NCBI RefSeq assembly: GCF_001509405.1 | Contig: NZ_CP011502.1 | Location: forward strand, 2,914,001 to 2,978,000 | Direction of reading: 5' to 3' | Length of the DNA stretch: 64,000 nt | From: Aeromicrobium erythreum | GTDB taxonomy: Bacteria; Actinomycetota; Actinomycetes; Propionibacteriales; Nocardioidaceae | Shown: positions 17,234 to 25,512 of the stretch, piece after piece | Layout of the letters: every line of letters starts with the position of its first letter | Numbering within the stretch: position 1 is the first letter of the stretch | Notes under the pieces: model-generated | Told to the model about the DNA's origin: nothing | Databases searched by the model: none | What the model saw: the letters and a program-made list of their open reading frames with translations, nothing else | Made by a program: the position numbers and the translations under genes

Positions 17234-18058
17234 GTGAGCCCCCGTTCGGCCGCGTTCTTCGACCTGGACAAGACGATCATCGCCCGGTCCAGCGCCCTGG
17301 CCTTCAGCAAGCCGTTCTTCGAGGGCGGGCTGCTGACCCGGCGCGCCGTGCTCCGCAGCGCCTACGCGAACTTCATGTTCGGCCTCAACGGCGCCGACCA
17401 CGACCAGCTGGAGAAGATGCGCCAGCAGATGACGTCGCTCATCGCCGGGTGGGACGTGGAGGTCGTGCGCGACGCCGTGCGCCGCACGCTCCGCGACGTC
17501 ATCGACCCCATCGTGTACGCCGAGGCCGTCGACCTCGTCCAGCACCACCAGCGGGCCGGGCGCGACGTCGTCATCGTCTCCGCGTCGGGCTCGGAGGTCG
17601 TCGGTCCGGTCGGCGAGCTGCTGGGCGTGCACGACGTCATCGCCACCCGGTTGGTCGAGCGCGACGGTCGCTACACCGGCGAGGTCGACTTCTACGCCTA
17701 CGGCCCGCACAAGGCGACGGCCATGCGCCGGCTCGCCGAGGAGCGCGGCTACGACCTCGACGCCTGCTTCGCGTACTCCGACTCCGAGACCGACGTGCCG
17801 ATGCTCGAGGCCGTCGGCCACCCGTTCGCCGTCAACCCCGACAAGGCGCTGCGGCGGATCGCGGCCGAGCGCGAGTGGCCGGTGCTGGTGTTCGACCGTC
17901 CGGTGGCGCTGCGCAGCCGTCTGGGCCTGCACAGCACGACGGGCCGCGCGTTCTGGGCGCTGGTCGGTGCCGGCGCCGCTGCGGGCACCGCACTGCTGGT
18001 GCAGCGGGGTCTGCGCACCCGCCGCAGGCCCGGTCGGCGCCCGCTCGTGCGCTCGTGA
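17234..18058 (+). CDS. HAD-superfamily hydrolase, SerB-like (IB family)
   Basis: The 274-residue HAD hydrolase of subfamily IB starts AAFFDLDKTIIARSSALAF, in which the first Asp of DLDKT is the nucleophile. Motif II is VIVSASGSEVV, and motifs III/IV are HKATAM and YSDSETDVPMLEAVGHPFAVNPD. Family members dephosphorylate phosphoserine or phospholipid precursors. A weak hydrophobic stretch near 235-258 and an Arg-rich end suggest membrane contact. It matches Rv3661 in the mycobacterial order (tad cluster on one side, Rv3662c-like gene on the other), although here about 6 kb of polysaccharide genes intervene. The substrate is unknown. Confidence 0.87.
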   Translation: MSPRSAAFFDLDKTIIARSSALAFSKPFFEGGLLTRRAVLRSAYANFMFGLNGADHDQLEKMRQQMTSLIAGWDVEVVRDAVRRTLRDVIDPIVYAEAVDLVQHHQRAGRDVVIVSASGSEVVGPVGELLGVHDVIATRLVERDGRYTGEVDFYAYGPHKATAMRRLAEERGYDLDACFAYSDSETDVPMLEAVGHPFAVNPDKALRRIAAEREWPVLVFDRPVALRSRLGLHSTTGRAFWALVGAGAAAGTALLVQRGLRTRRRPGRRPLVRS

Positions 18059-18286
18059 ACCGGGGCACGTGAGGTTACGTCCGCGTAGGGGTTCCGTCGT
18101 CCCGTCGGCAGGCGTGGAAAAGGACGCAGCAGGACAACTCCACAGACGGCCCAGCACCCAGTACCCACGCGGCGATCACCCGTCCCACTGGGTTGTCGAG
18201 CCTCCGGGACATCCGTCACCGCCGGCGGACCCGGGCCGACGATACGGAACTGCACGCCTGGTAGCTGATGCGATGCTGGACCCCCT

Positions 18287-18318
18287 GGACGGCGCCACCT
18301 ACCCCGGTGGCGCCGTCC
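18287..18318. terminator. Strong hairpin between convergent genes
   Basis: GGACGGCGCCACC (18287-18299) pairs perfectly over 13 bp with 18306-18318 across a 6-nt loop. It lies between the end of the HAD gene and the end of the minus-strand FkbM gene. It is probably a bidirectional terminator. The rest of the 297-bp gap (18059-18355) shows no coding signal. Confidence 0.65.
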
Positions 18319-18355
18319 CCCTGCGCCGTCCTCCTGAGTCAGCGCGGACGTCGGC

Positions 18356-19162
18356 TCAGCCGGCGGCGGGCAGCGGGTCGCGCGAGAACCACGCGAGTCC
18401 GAATCCCGGTCCGCCGGTCTCGTGACGCACGAGGGCGAGCCCGGCGGCCTCGAGGAAGGTCCGCAGCTCGCCGAAGTCGTGGTCGTCGGAGTGGTGGTAC
18501 TCCATGACGACGCGCCGCACCCCGGACCAGAGCGCCGGGTCGGACTCGAGCACGATGCCGTACTCGGCGCCCTCGGCGTCCATCTTGATCAGGTCGACGC
18601 GTCCGCCGGAGGCCGCGAAGGCGTCGGCGATGCTCTCGCAGGCCACCTCGATCTCGGTGGCGCCCGACTCCCCCAGGTGCAGGACGCCGTTGTGGCCGCT
18701 GCCGGGTCCGTTGTCGGCCATGACGAGCGTGCCCGCCCGCGCCCCCACGGCGGCGCGGTGGACCGTGATCCGGTCGCCGAGACGGTTGGACTCGACGTTG
18801 CGGACCGTGTAGGCGCCCGTGGAGGGGGTCGGCTCGTAGGAGTGCACCGACGCACCCGGGAACCGTCGCACCAGGTCGGTGGAGAAGCAGCCGATGTGCG
18901 CGCCGATGTCGACCACGTGCACGTCGTCGGGCAGACCCTGCGCGAACCAGTCGAGCGAGTACTCGTCCTCGGCGAACACCTCGTAGACGGGCACCCGGGC
19001 GCCGGGGGCGTTGGGGCAGTGGATGGTCAGGCCGTCGACCTCGAAGGCCAGCTCGTCGGCGCCGGTCGCCATGTGGCGCAGCACCGTCCAGCCGTTGTCG
19101 AACACCGAGACCGTCTGACGGGTGCGGCGGGCCACCCAGGTGGCGCGGTCGAGGACGGTCAT
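18356..19162 (-). CDS. FkbM-family methyltransferase
   Basis: The 268-residue SAM-dependent O-methyltransferase has the motif VVDIGAHIGCFS (motif I), SYEPTPST (motif II) and the FkbM-typical [12 protein letters not shown] (Asp/Glu pair). It probably methylates a sugar hydroxyl of the surface polysaccharide made by the neighbouring genes. The ATG has GGAGG 5 nt upstream and overlaps the stop of the ligase gene (ATGA). Its middle is clearly similar to the protein at 26691-27482 (GLTIHxPNxPGARxPVYE, then VGAHIGxFST), so the two are paralogues. Confidence 0.85.
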   Translation of the reverse strand: MTVLDRATWVARRTRQTVSVFDNGWTVLRHMATGADELAFEVDGLTIHCPNAPGARVPVYEVFAEDEYSLDWFAQGLPDDVHVVDIGAHIGCFSTDLVRRFPGASVHSYEPTPSTGAYTVRNVESNRLGDRITVHRAAVGARAGTLVMADNGPGSGHNGVLHLGESGATEIEVACESIADAFAASGGRVDLIKMDAEGAEYGIVLESDPALWSGVRRVVMEYHHSDDHDFGELRTFLEAAGLALVRHETGGPGFGLAWFSRDPLPAAG

Positions 19163-20526
19163 GGGGCCTCCGGTGATGTCGGGATGGGGAGGGGGTCGTC
19201 CGACGCGACGTCCGCGTCGGCGCTGGCCCGGTCGACGGCGAACGCCGCCGACGCGAGGAACGGGAGGGCGAGGACCGCCCAGACGTAGCGGTCCCAGAGG
19301 ATCGTCGTCATGAAGCCGATCATCAGGTAGCCCAGGCAGGGCAGGACGAGGAGCCCGCCGACGCGGTCGAGGCTGAGCGAGCGGACCACCGTCGAGCCCA
19401 GCATGACCACGAAGAACGCGAAGCCGACGATGCCGACGGCGGCCGCGACCTGCAGGTAGATGTTGTGCGCCTTGAGCACGTCGGACAGGCCGTTGCCGAG
19501 GATCGGGTGGCTGAGGAAGACCTCCCACGCCTCGCGGGCGATCACCTCGCGCTCGGCGTTGGAGCCCTGCGAGGACCCGCCGCCGAGCAGACGCCCCAGG
19601 GCGTTGTCGCTGGCGGCCAGGTTCGAGATGTTCACGCCGACGTAGTACAGCGGCACCAGGCCCAGCCCGAAGAGGGTCAGCGCGACGGTGACCGAGCGGC
19701 TGACCAGCACCCAGAGCACGAGCACCGCTCCCGCCGCCACGAGTGCCGCACGGCTCCCGCTGATCCACACGCCCCATGCGCAGACCGCCGTCGCGGCCAC
19801 GACCGCCGGTCGCCATCCGCGTGGCACAGCGGCTAGCAGGAACGGCAGCAGGGCGATCGCGAGCATCGCGCACAGGCCCATGACGTTCGGGTGCGTCGAG
19901 TACCCGATGCGACGACCACCGTCGCCGACGCCGCCGACCGTGTAGGCGGCCACGACGTTCGCGACGTTCCCGGCGACGTAGGCCAGCGCGAGCGAGACGA
20001 CCACGGCGCGCGGCGGCCGCCATGCCATGTAGAAGATGGGGAGCAGCAGCGCCCCGACCACCAGGCGCAGCAGGTTGTTCAGGCTGGTCCCCGGGTCGGC
20101 CGCCAGGGCCGACGTGAACAGGCTCACCACGACGAAGGCCGCCCCGGCCCCGAGGAAGAGCGGGTCGATGACCAGCCGCCGACCGATGAGCACCGGCACG
20201 AGCGCGAACACGCCGAGCAGCAGGATGATGTCGGACGTCGACGCGAACGCCAGGGCCGCGACGGGGCGCAGGTTGTCGAGCGGCGACAGCGCCGTGCCGA
20301 GCACCAGGAAGCCGATGGCGGCGCCCTCGAAGCCCACGACGGCGAGCACCGCCACGCCGGTGAGGACGAGCAGGAGCACGACGCCGACCACCACGGACGA
20401 CGCCGCCCGCGGCACGAGCAGCACGACGGCGAGGCCCGTGACGATGGCGGGCACCGCCGAGCGGACCTGCTCCACCCACTCGGGGCGCAGCGTCCCGTTC
20501 GACCGCTGCCGCGTCACGCCGCTCAT
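19159..20526 (-). CDS. O-antigen ligase / Wzy-like polymerase
   Basis: The 455-residue polytopic membrane protein has about 11-12 hydrophobic segments. A large extracytoplasmic loop near 320-360 contains REAWEVFLSHPILGNGLSDV and HNIYLQ, the hallmark of the Wzy_C/O-antigen ligase superfamily. It would polymerise or ligate polysaccharide repeat units at the outer face of the membrane. It follows the Wzz/BY-kinase gene after 19 bp and overlaps the FkbM gene, so the three are one operon. Confidence 0.85.
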   Translation of the reverse strand: MSGVTRQRSNGTLRPEWVEQVRSAVPAIVTGLAVVLLVPRAASSVVVGVVLLLVLTGVAVLAVVGFEGAAIGFLVLGTALSPLDNLRPVAALAFASTSDIILLLGVFALVPVLIGRRLVIDPLFLGAGAAFVVVSLFTSALAADPGTSLNNLLRLVVGALLLPIFYMAWRPPRAVVVSLALAYVAGNVANVVAAYTVGGVGDGGRRIGYSTHPNVMGLCAMLAIALLPFLLAAVPRGWRPAVVAATAVCAWGVWISGSRAALVAAGAVLVLWVLVSRSVTVALTLFGLGLVPLYYVGVNISNLAASDNALGRLLGGGSSQGSNAEREVIAREAWEVFLSHPILGNGLSDVLKAHNIYLQVAAAVGIVGFAFFVVMLGSTVVRSLSLDRVGGLLVLPCLGYLMIGFMTTILWDRYVWAVLALPFLASAAFAVDRASADADVASDDPLPIPTSPEAP

Positions 20527-20545
20527 GCCTGGGTGCCCACCCTGC

Positions 20546-21994
20546 TCACCGCCGGACGCGTCGTCCGCGCGTCGTGAGGCCGCGGAGCTTCTCCTCGACC
20601 ACGGCGGCGCGCGGCTCCGGCTCGGGCTCCGCCTGCGGGGAGTAGCCGTACCCGTAGCCGTGGCCGTACCCGTAGCCGTAGCCGTCCGCGTCGCCCGAAC
20701 GGCGCGGGGTGCGGTTCAGGACCGTGCCGAAGAGACGACCACCGATCGTCTGGATGCGGCCGACGGCGAGGCGCAGCTGCTCGCGGGTCGTGGAGCCGTG
20801 GCGGACCAGCAGCAGCACACCGTCGACCTCGGGCAGCAGGATCGAGGCGTCGGCGACCGGCAGCATCGGCGGCGCGTCGATGATGACCGCGTCGTACTGC
20901 TCACGGACCCGCGTGAGGAGGTCGCGCATGGCCTGCGTGTCGAGCACCTCCGCCGGGTTCGGCGGGGCGGGGCCGGTGCCCATGAAGCTGATGCCGCTGA
21001 CGTGCGGCTGCGTCGCCTCCTCCAGCGACGTGCGGCCGACGAGGACCGTGACGACGCCGACGGAGTTCTCGAGCCCCAGCAGCTCGGCGACGTTGGGGTT
21101 GCGCATGTCGGCGTCGATGAGCAGCACCGAGCGGCCCGACTGCGCCATCGACAGCGCCAGGTTCGTGGCGACCAGCGTCTTGCCCTCGTTCGGCAGCGCG
21201 CTGGAGACGAGGATCGCGTGGCTCTCGCCGTCGATGTCGGAGAACTGCAGGTTCGTGCGCAGCACGCGGAACGCCTCGGCCAGGCTGCCGCCGGTCTCCG
21301 TCATGAGCGGCGTGCGCTTGACGAGCGGGTCGAAGGGCAGCGTCGCAAGGACGGCCTGCTCGCTGATCCGCTCGACGTCCTGCCGCGACTTGACCGTGCG
21401 GTCGAAGAGGTCGCGCAGCAGGGCCCCGACGATCGCCAGGAACAGGCTCACGAGCAGGCCGATGCCGATGTTGAGCGGGATGTTCGGCGACACGGGGACG
21501 TCGCTGATGCTCGGCTCGGCGGCGATGCGGGCGGCGATGGCGGGCGCCTCGTCGCGGATCGACGGACGCTCCAGCTGCTCGACGAGGTCGACGAGCTGGT
21601 CGGCCGTGGCACCGGCGATGCGCTGCGCACCCTCGGGCGTGTCGGCCGTGACCTGCAGGTCGATGGTCTGGGTGTTGGTGATGACCGTCGCCGACACGTG
21701 CTTCTCGAGGTCCTCGACCGACTCGTCGAGGTTCAGGTCGTCGACGACGCGCTGCAGCAGCGACGGGTCGGTCGCGAGCTCGGCGTACGACGCGACGCGC
21801 TGGGTGACGATGAACGAGGCCGCGTACTCCGCCGAGCCGCCCGACGGCGTCGAGATGAAGACCTTCACGGACGAGCCGTACTGCGGCGAGGACAGCAGCA
21901 CCACGGCGACCGTGATGATCGCCCCCACCACGAAAGTGACGGTGCTGAAGATCCAGCGCGCGCGCAGGGCGCCGACGAACTGCCGCAGGTCCAC
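20546..21994 (-). CDS. Chain-length regulator fused to BY-kinase (Wzz/CpsD type)
   Basis: The 482-residue protein combines a Wzz domain with a bacterial tyrosine kinase. TM1 is at about 14-35 and TM2 at about 174-194, flanking an extracytoplasmic region. The cytoplasmic kinase has Walker A SALPNEGKT (265-273), A' LLIDADMRNP (291-300) and Walker B VIIDAPP (about 370-376). The C-terminus holds alternating Gly-Tyr units (SGDADGYGYGYGHGYGYGYSP), the autophosphorylation cluster typical of these kinases. It should control polymer length with the adjacent Wzy-like protein. GTG is supported by GGAGGGAG upstream. The 271-bp gap to the divergent epimerase must hold promoters for both; I see no clear -10/-35 pair. 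Confidence 0.9.
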   Translation of the reverse strand: MDLRQFVGALRARWIFSTVTFVVGAIITVAVVLLSSPQYGSSVKVFISTPSGGSAEYAASFIVTQRVASYAELATDPSLLQRVVDDLNLDESVEDLEKHVSATVITNTQTIDLQVTADTPEGAQRIAGATADQLVDLVEQLERPSIRDEAPAIAARIAAEPSISDVPVSPNIPLNIGIGLLVSLFLAIVGALLRDLFDRTVKSRQDVERISEQAVLATLPFDPLVKRTPLMTETGGSLAEAFRVLRTNLQFSDIDGESHAILVSSALPNEGKTLVATNLALSMAQSGRSVLLIDADMRNPNVAELLGLENSVGVVTVLVGRTSLEEATQPHVSGISFMGTGPAPPNPAEVLDTQAMRDLLTRVREQYDAVIIDAPPMLPVADASILLPEVDGVLLLVRHGSTTREQLRLAVGRIQTIGGRLFGTVLNRTPRRSGDADGYGYGYGHGYGYGYSPQAEPEPEPRAAVVEEKLRGLTTRGRRVRR

Positions 21995-22265
21995 GGCTCT
22001 CCCTCCTGCTCCCGCCCTCGGCGGGTCGATGCGAAGTCTAGGCCAGCGACCATCTCTCCCTCGGCCCTTCTCGCGTTCCAACGACGCGGCGGCGTCCGGG
22101 TCACGGCACAGGTGGCGGCCCGGGTGACGTACAGGTCGGGGTACGTGTCTGCGGCGTTCGTCACGCACCCACCCGTAACGTCCTCGCGCCCGGTCGTTGT
22201 ACAGGCGTACGGACACACGCCGCGGCCGACGTCGCGGGCGACTTCCCACGGAGGGCGGACGAGGC

Positions 22266-23231
22266 ATGACGGTTCTGGTGACGGGTGCGGGCGGCTTCAT
22301 CGGCGGACATCTCGCCGCCGACCTGCTGGCACAGGGCCTGCAGGTCCGCGCGGTCGACAAGAAGCCGGTCGAGGAGTGGTACCAGGTCCACGCCGACGCC
22401 GAGAACGTCGTCGCCGACTGCTCCGACATGGGCGACGCGCACAAGATGGCCGTGGGCACGCAGGCGATCTACAACCTCGCCGCCGACATGGGCGGCATGG
22501 GCTTCATCGAGAACAACAAGGCCGAGTGCATGCTGTCGGTGCTGACCAGCACCAACATGCTCGTCGCCGCGCGCGACGCCGGCACGGAGCAGTTCTTCTA
22601 CAGCAGCTCGGCCTGCGTCTACAACGGCACCAAGCAGACCGACCCCGACGTCACCGCCCTCAAGGAGTCCGACGCCTACCCGGCGGACCCGGAGGACGGC
22701 TACGGCTGGGAGAAGCTGTTCAGCGAGCGCATGGCGCGCCACTTCCGCGAGGACTTCGGCCTGCACACCCGCGTCGCCCGCTACCACAACGTCTACGGCC
22801 CCGAGGGCACGTTCGAGGGCGGCCGCGAGAAGGCCCCCGCGGCACTGTCGCGCAAGATCGCGTGGGCCAAGCTCACCGGCGAGCACACGATCGACGTGTG
22901 GGGCGACGGCGAGCAGAGCCGCAGCTTCATGTACATCGACGACTGCGTCCGCGGCACCCAGGAGATCCTGAAGGGCGACAACGTGGAGCCGGTCAACCTG
23001 GGCTCCTCCGAGCTCGTCACCATCAACCAGATGATCGGCATCCTCGAGGACATCGCCGGCATCACCGTGCAGAAGCAGCACGACCTGAGCGCCCCGCAGG
23101 GCGTCCGCGGTCGCAACAGCGACAACACGATGTTCCACGAGCTGTACGGCTGGGAGCCGTCGATCTCCCTGCGCGACGGCCTGGAGAAGACGTACGCCTG
23201 GATCTACGACCAGCTGGCTCCGCGGGTCTGA
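22266..23231 (+). CDS. GDP-mannose 3,5-epimerase-like NAD-dependent epimerase
   Basis: The 321-residue extended SDR has the NAD motif TGAGGFIGG (6-14) and YGWEK (YxxxK catalytic pair). Plant-type GDP-mannose 3,5-epimerase signatures are NLAADMGGMGFI, SSSACVYN, ARYHNVYGPEGT with GGREKAPAA, and GVRGRNSDN. In plants the enzyme turns GDP-D-mannose into GDP-L-galactose and GDP-L-gulose. A supply of GDP-mannose is provided by ManC in this window. ATG is preferred to an upstream in-frame start because the fold begins TVLVTGAGG and GGAGGG lies 10 nt before it. Repeat element copy 2 starts directly after the stop. Confidence 0.85.
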   Translation: MTVLVTGAGGFIGGHLAADLLAQGLQVRAVDKKPVEEWYQVHADAENVVADCSDMGDAHKMAVGTQAIYNLAADMGGMGFIENNKAECMLSVLTSTNMLVAARDAGTEQFFYSSSACVYNGTKQTDPDVTALKESDAYPADPEDGYGWEKLFSERMARHFREDFGLHTRVARYHNVYGPEGTFEGGREKAPAALSRKIAWAKLTGEHTIDVWGDGEQSRSFMYIDDCVRGTQEILKGDNVEPVNLGSSELVTINQMIGILEDIAGITVQKQHDLSAPQGVRGRNSDNTMFHELYGWEPSISLRDGLEKTYAWIYDQLAPRV

Positions 23232-23308
23232 CGGGCTTCTCGTCGACCTGCGGGTGCGCTGGCGGGGGTCCTCGTCGACCTGCGGCTGCGCTGGCGCGGT
23301 TCTCGTTC

Positions 23309-23430
23309 GGGTGGGGCTGCGTCGGCGCGGCTTGCTGCTCGGGTGGGGCTGCGTCGGCGCGGCTTGCTGCTCGGGTGGGGCTGCGTCCGCGCGGCTTCGC
23401 GCTCGGGTGGGGCTGCGTCCGCGCGGCTCA
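23309..23430. repeat. 32-bp tandem repeat, 3.8 units
   Basis: Units start at 23309, 23341, 23373 and 23405, each beginning GGGTGGGGCTGCGTC followed by a GCGCGGCTT block. Units 1 and 2 are identical. The last unit is cut short before the outer arm. Three inverted relatives lie in the right flank (about 23878-23970). Confidence 0.85.
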
Positions 23431-23546
23431 GTGTGGGTGTGGTCTCCGAAAGGGCCTCGACCGGGCGGCTGGGCGGCGCGCTGGTCCGGGGTCTCGGGCT
23501 GTGGCTCGCGTGGGACCCAAGAATCTGCGTTGGTGCGTAGGACTGC

Positions 23547-23594
23547 AACGCTTCTGCGTTTCCTACGGGATCCCGTCACCAACGCAGAAGCGTT
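23547..23594. repeat. 48-bp palindrome around GGGATCCC (core B, copy 2)
   Basis: The 24-bp arms are AACGCTTCTGCGTT at the outside and ACGGGA at the centre. Four mismatches lie between these two matched blocks. It is centred at 23570/23571. Confidence 0.8.
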
Positions 23595-23658
23595 CGACCT
23601 CAGGCGCGCGAATGAAGAATCGTGGGGGCCCTTGGGGGTGGGGTGGGCAGCGCTTCTC

Positions 23659-23686
23659 CCTTCTCGTGGCACGGTCCACGAGAAGG
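23659..23686. repeat. Hairpin CCTTCTCGTGG (core C, copy 2)
   Basis: Perfect 11-bp arms, CCTTCTCGTGG and CCACGAGAAGG, flank CACGGT. The same arms in copy 3 (56789-56816) flank ACCGTG, the exact complement of this loop. The loop sequence therefore shows that this segment is inverted between the copies. Confidence 0.85.
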
Positions 23687-23710
23687 AAGCATCGTTGCCC
23701 CGCCTGACCC

Positions 23711-23768
23711 CATCGGCGGTGGATGATCAACCGCAGAGGCGCTCCTACGGTTGCAGATCCACCGATGG
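23711..23768. repeat. Imperfect palindrome (core A, copy 2)
   Basis: CATCGG.GGTGGATGATCAACCG on the left and CGGTTGCAGATCCACCGATG on the right flank AGGCGCTCCTA. It is the degenerate counterpart of the near-perfect 52-bp palindrome at 4307-4358. Confidence 0.75.
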
Positions 23769-23976
23769 CACGCGCAAACGCAGATTCTTGCGTCCAACGC
23801 GAGCCACAGCCCGAGAACCCGAGCCGCCGCCGCTCCCAGCCGCCCGGTCGAGGCCCTTGCGGAGCGCAGGACGAGTCGAAGCCGCGCCAGCGCAGCCCCA
23901 CCCGTGCAAAGAGCCGCGCCGACGCAGCCGAAGGACACCAAGGACCCGCGCCGACGCAGCCGCAGGACAAGCAGCC

Positions 23977-24741
23977 TCAGCGCCGACCCTGCGCGACGGG
24001 GGACGCCTCGGCGCCGCGCGCCTGGGCCTGGGAGGCGTACTGGAGCCACTGCTGGATGCCGGTGGCGTCGCCGCGGGCGTAAGCGGTGAGGGCGGCGGCG
24101 TAGCCGGCGGGCTCGGCGGCGTGGCCGGCCTCGGGGACGACGACGGAGGCGGGGTCGACGCCCTTCACGACGAGCACGAGACGCTCGGCCGCGCGGGCGA
24201 CCATGCCGCCGTGCGCGGCGAACGCGCCCGACGTGGCCACCTCGGCGTGCACGAGGGCGGCGACGACGAGCCCCGGGGCCTCCGTGGGGCGGGCGGCGAG
24301 CCGCGCCAGCTCCGCCAGCCGCGCCGCGCCGCCGGCGTCGGCGGGGCGGCCCAGCTCGTCGTCCGGCACGCTGCCCGACGCGGCCAGCGCGTGCAGGCGG
24401 GCGAGCGCCTGCAGCGGCGACCGGCCCCAGACCGGAACAAGACCCAGCAGCTCGACGTTCAGCCGCACCGCCGAGCGCGCCACGACGTCGCCTCCCCCGC
24501 CGGCGAGCAGCTCCACCGCGGGGTCCTCGCCGTCGTCGGTGACCGGCGGCAGCTCGCTGCCCTCCAGCCGCGCCGTGGCGACCGCACCGAGCAGGAGCGA
24601 GCGGGCCGTGTCCTCCGGCGTCGTGCGGCGCAGGCCACGGTCGCGCAGCAGGGCGTCGATGCCGTCGCGCGTCGCCGCGAACGCCGAGGGCACCCCCTCG
24701 AGGGACGCCGCGGGCAGGAACGGGTCGACGGGCTCTGACAC
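23977..24741 (-). CDS. Rv3662c-like protein with degenerate Fic-type helices
   Basis: The 254-residue protein of the actinobacterial Rv3662c family has segments reminiscent of the Fic fold: an N-terminal ATARLEGSELPP resembling the (S/T)xxxEG region, then ALARLHALAASG. Where Fic enzymes have HPFxxGNGR, it reads GAFAAHGGMVARAAERLVLVVKG. The catalytic His and Asn are therefore not in place and AMP transfer is doubtful. Function is unknown. GTG at 24741 gives a start VSEPVDPFLP and leaves 48 bp to the divergent gene. It lies next to the HAD gene in mycobacteria, but here repeat copy 2 and the polysaccharide genes separate them. Confidence 0.7.
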   Translation of the reverse strand: MSEPVDPFLPAASLEGVPSAFAATRDGIDALLRDRGLRRTTPEDTARSLLLGAVATARLEGSELPPVTDDGEDPAVELLAGGGGDVVARSAVRLNVELLGLVPVWGRSPLQALARLHALAASGSVPDDELGRPADAGGAARLAELARLAARPTEAPGLVVAALVHAEVATSGAFAAHGGMVARAAERLVLVVKGVDPASVVVPEAGHAAEPAGYAAALTAYARGDATGIQQWLQYASQAQARGAEASPVAQGRR

Positions 24742-24777
24742 GCCCCGAAGCGTACCGAGCGGACGTCCGCGGACCGG

Positions 24778-24783
24778 TAGCCT
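24778..24783 (+). promoter_or_regulatory. -10 box TAGCCT (leaderless start at 24790)
   Basis: TAGCCT is followed by 6 nt and then the GTG at 24790, without a ribosome-binding site. It is probably the promoter of the methyltransferase-like/LytS-kinase pair. Confidence 0.5.
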
Positions 24784-24789
24784 GCGGGT

Positions 24790-25512
24790 GTGAGCGAGCT
24801 GTTCGACCAGGCGGCACGGTCCGCCCCCGGCACCGACGAGGCGCACGACCGCCTCGTCAAGTGGCTGGTGGGCGACCGCCTCGCGTGCGTGCTGCTGCTC
24901 GAGGACTCCTCGCTCGCCTTCCGGCTCGCCGAGCAGGGGCACGAGGTCGTGGTCGCGGGCGAGGACGTGCGCACCGTCCGCTCGCCCGACGTGCTCTACG
25001 TGCGCACCGTCGGTCCCCGCCTGCCGTTCGTGGCCGACGCGTTCGACGCGGTGGTCACGCCACAGCTGCACGACGACCAGACCGTGCTCGCCGAGCAGGC
25101 CCGCGTGCTGCGCGCCGGCGGGGTGCTCTCGAGCCTCGCGCGCGACCACGACGAGACGCTGCCGTGGGTCCGACGCCTGCGCGAGGTCGCGGGACGTCGC
25201 CCGGCGCCACCCGCCCCGGCCACCGGCACGGTCGAGGCCTCCGGGCTCTTCCACCCCCTCGAGACGACCGAGCACGCCACGTGGGAGGAGCTCGACCTCC
25301 CCGCGCTGCTGCAGTACGCCCGCGAGACCGGACGCCAGCCCGTCGAGGACGCGACGCTGTCGCGCGTGCGGGAGCTGTTCGACCAGAACACCGCGCAGAG
25401 CGGCAGCCTGCGGCTGCGTCACCTGCTGCGCGGCACCCGGGCGCGCGTGCGCAAGGAGCCGCGCTCGCAGGGACCCCAGCCGCCGGACACGCTGCTGCTC
25501 GAGCTGCGGTGA
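24790..25512 (+). CDS. Methyltransferase-like protein of unknown function
   Basis: The 240-residue protein looks like a class I SAM methyltransferase core (VVVAGEDVRTVRSPDVLYV, then FDAVVTPQLHDDQTVLAEQARVLRAGGVL). The glycine-rich SAM motif I is not recognisable, since the corresponding part reads CVLLLEDSSLAFRLAEQG. It may therefore be a non-catalytic relative. The Arg-rich C-terminus RHLLRGTRARVRKEP could bind nucleic acid. Its stop overlaps the GTG of the LytS-type kinase (GTGA), which suggests joint expression. No function is assigned. Confidence 0.65.
   Translation: MSELFDQAARSAPGTDEAHDRLVKWLVGDRLACVLLLEDSSLAFRLAEQGHEVVVAGEDVRTVRSPDVLYVRTVGPRLPFVADAFDAVVTPQLHDDQTVLAEQARVLRAGGVLSSLARDHDETLPWVRRLREVAGRRPAPPAPATGTVEASGLFHPLETTEHATWEELDLPALLQYARETGRQPVEDATLSRVRELFDQNTAQSGSLRLRHLLRGTRARVRKEPRSQGPQPPDTLLLELR

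Larger units (their letters stand above)
23240..23972. repeat. Composite inverted-repeat element, copy 2
   Basis: The gene-free space between the convergent epimerase and Fic-like genes is filled by this element. In order it holds 32-bp tandem units (23309-23430), the outer arm with CCGAAAGGGCCTCGACCGG (from 23446), core B (23547-23594), a linker GAATGAAGAATCGTGG, core C hairpin (23659-23686), core A (23711-23768), the right outer arm CCGGTCGAGGCCCTT (from 23844), and inverted relatives of the tandem units (GCGCCGACGCAGCC at 23918 and 23949). The order B-C-A is opposite to copy 3. No frame shows the codon habits of a gene. Confidence 0.85.

Noticed and set aside
23309..23430. CRISPR-like array
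   Set aside because: The 32-bp units are contiguous with no unique spacers and no cas genes lie near. It is a simple tandem repeat within the composite element.
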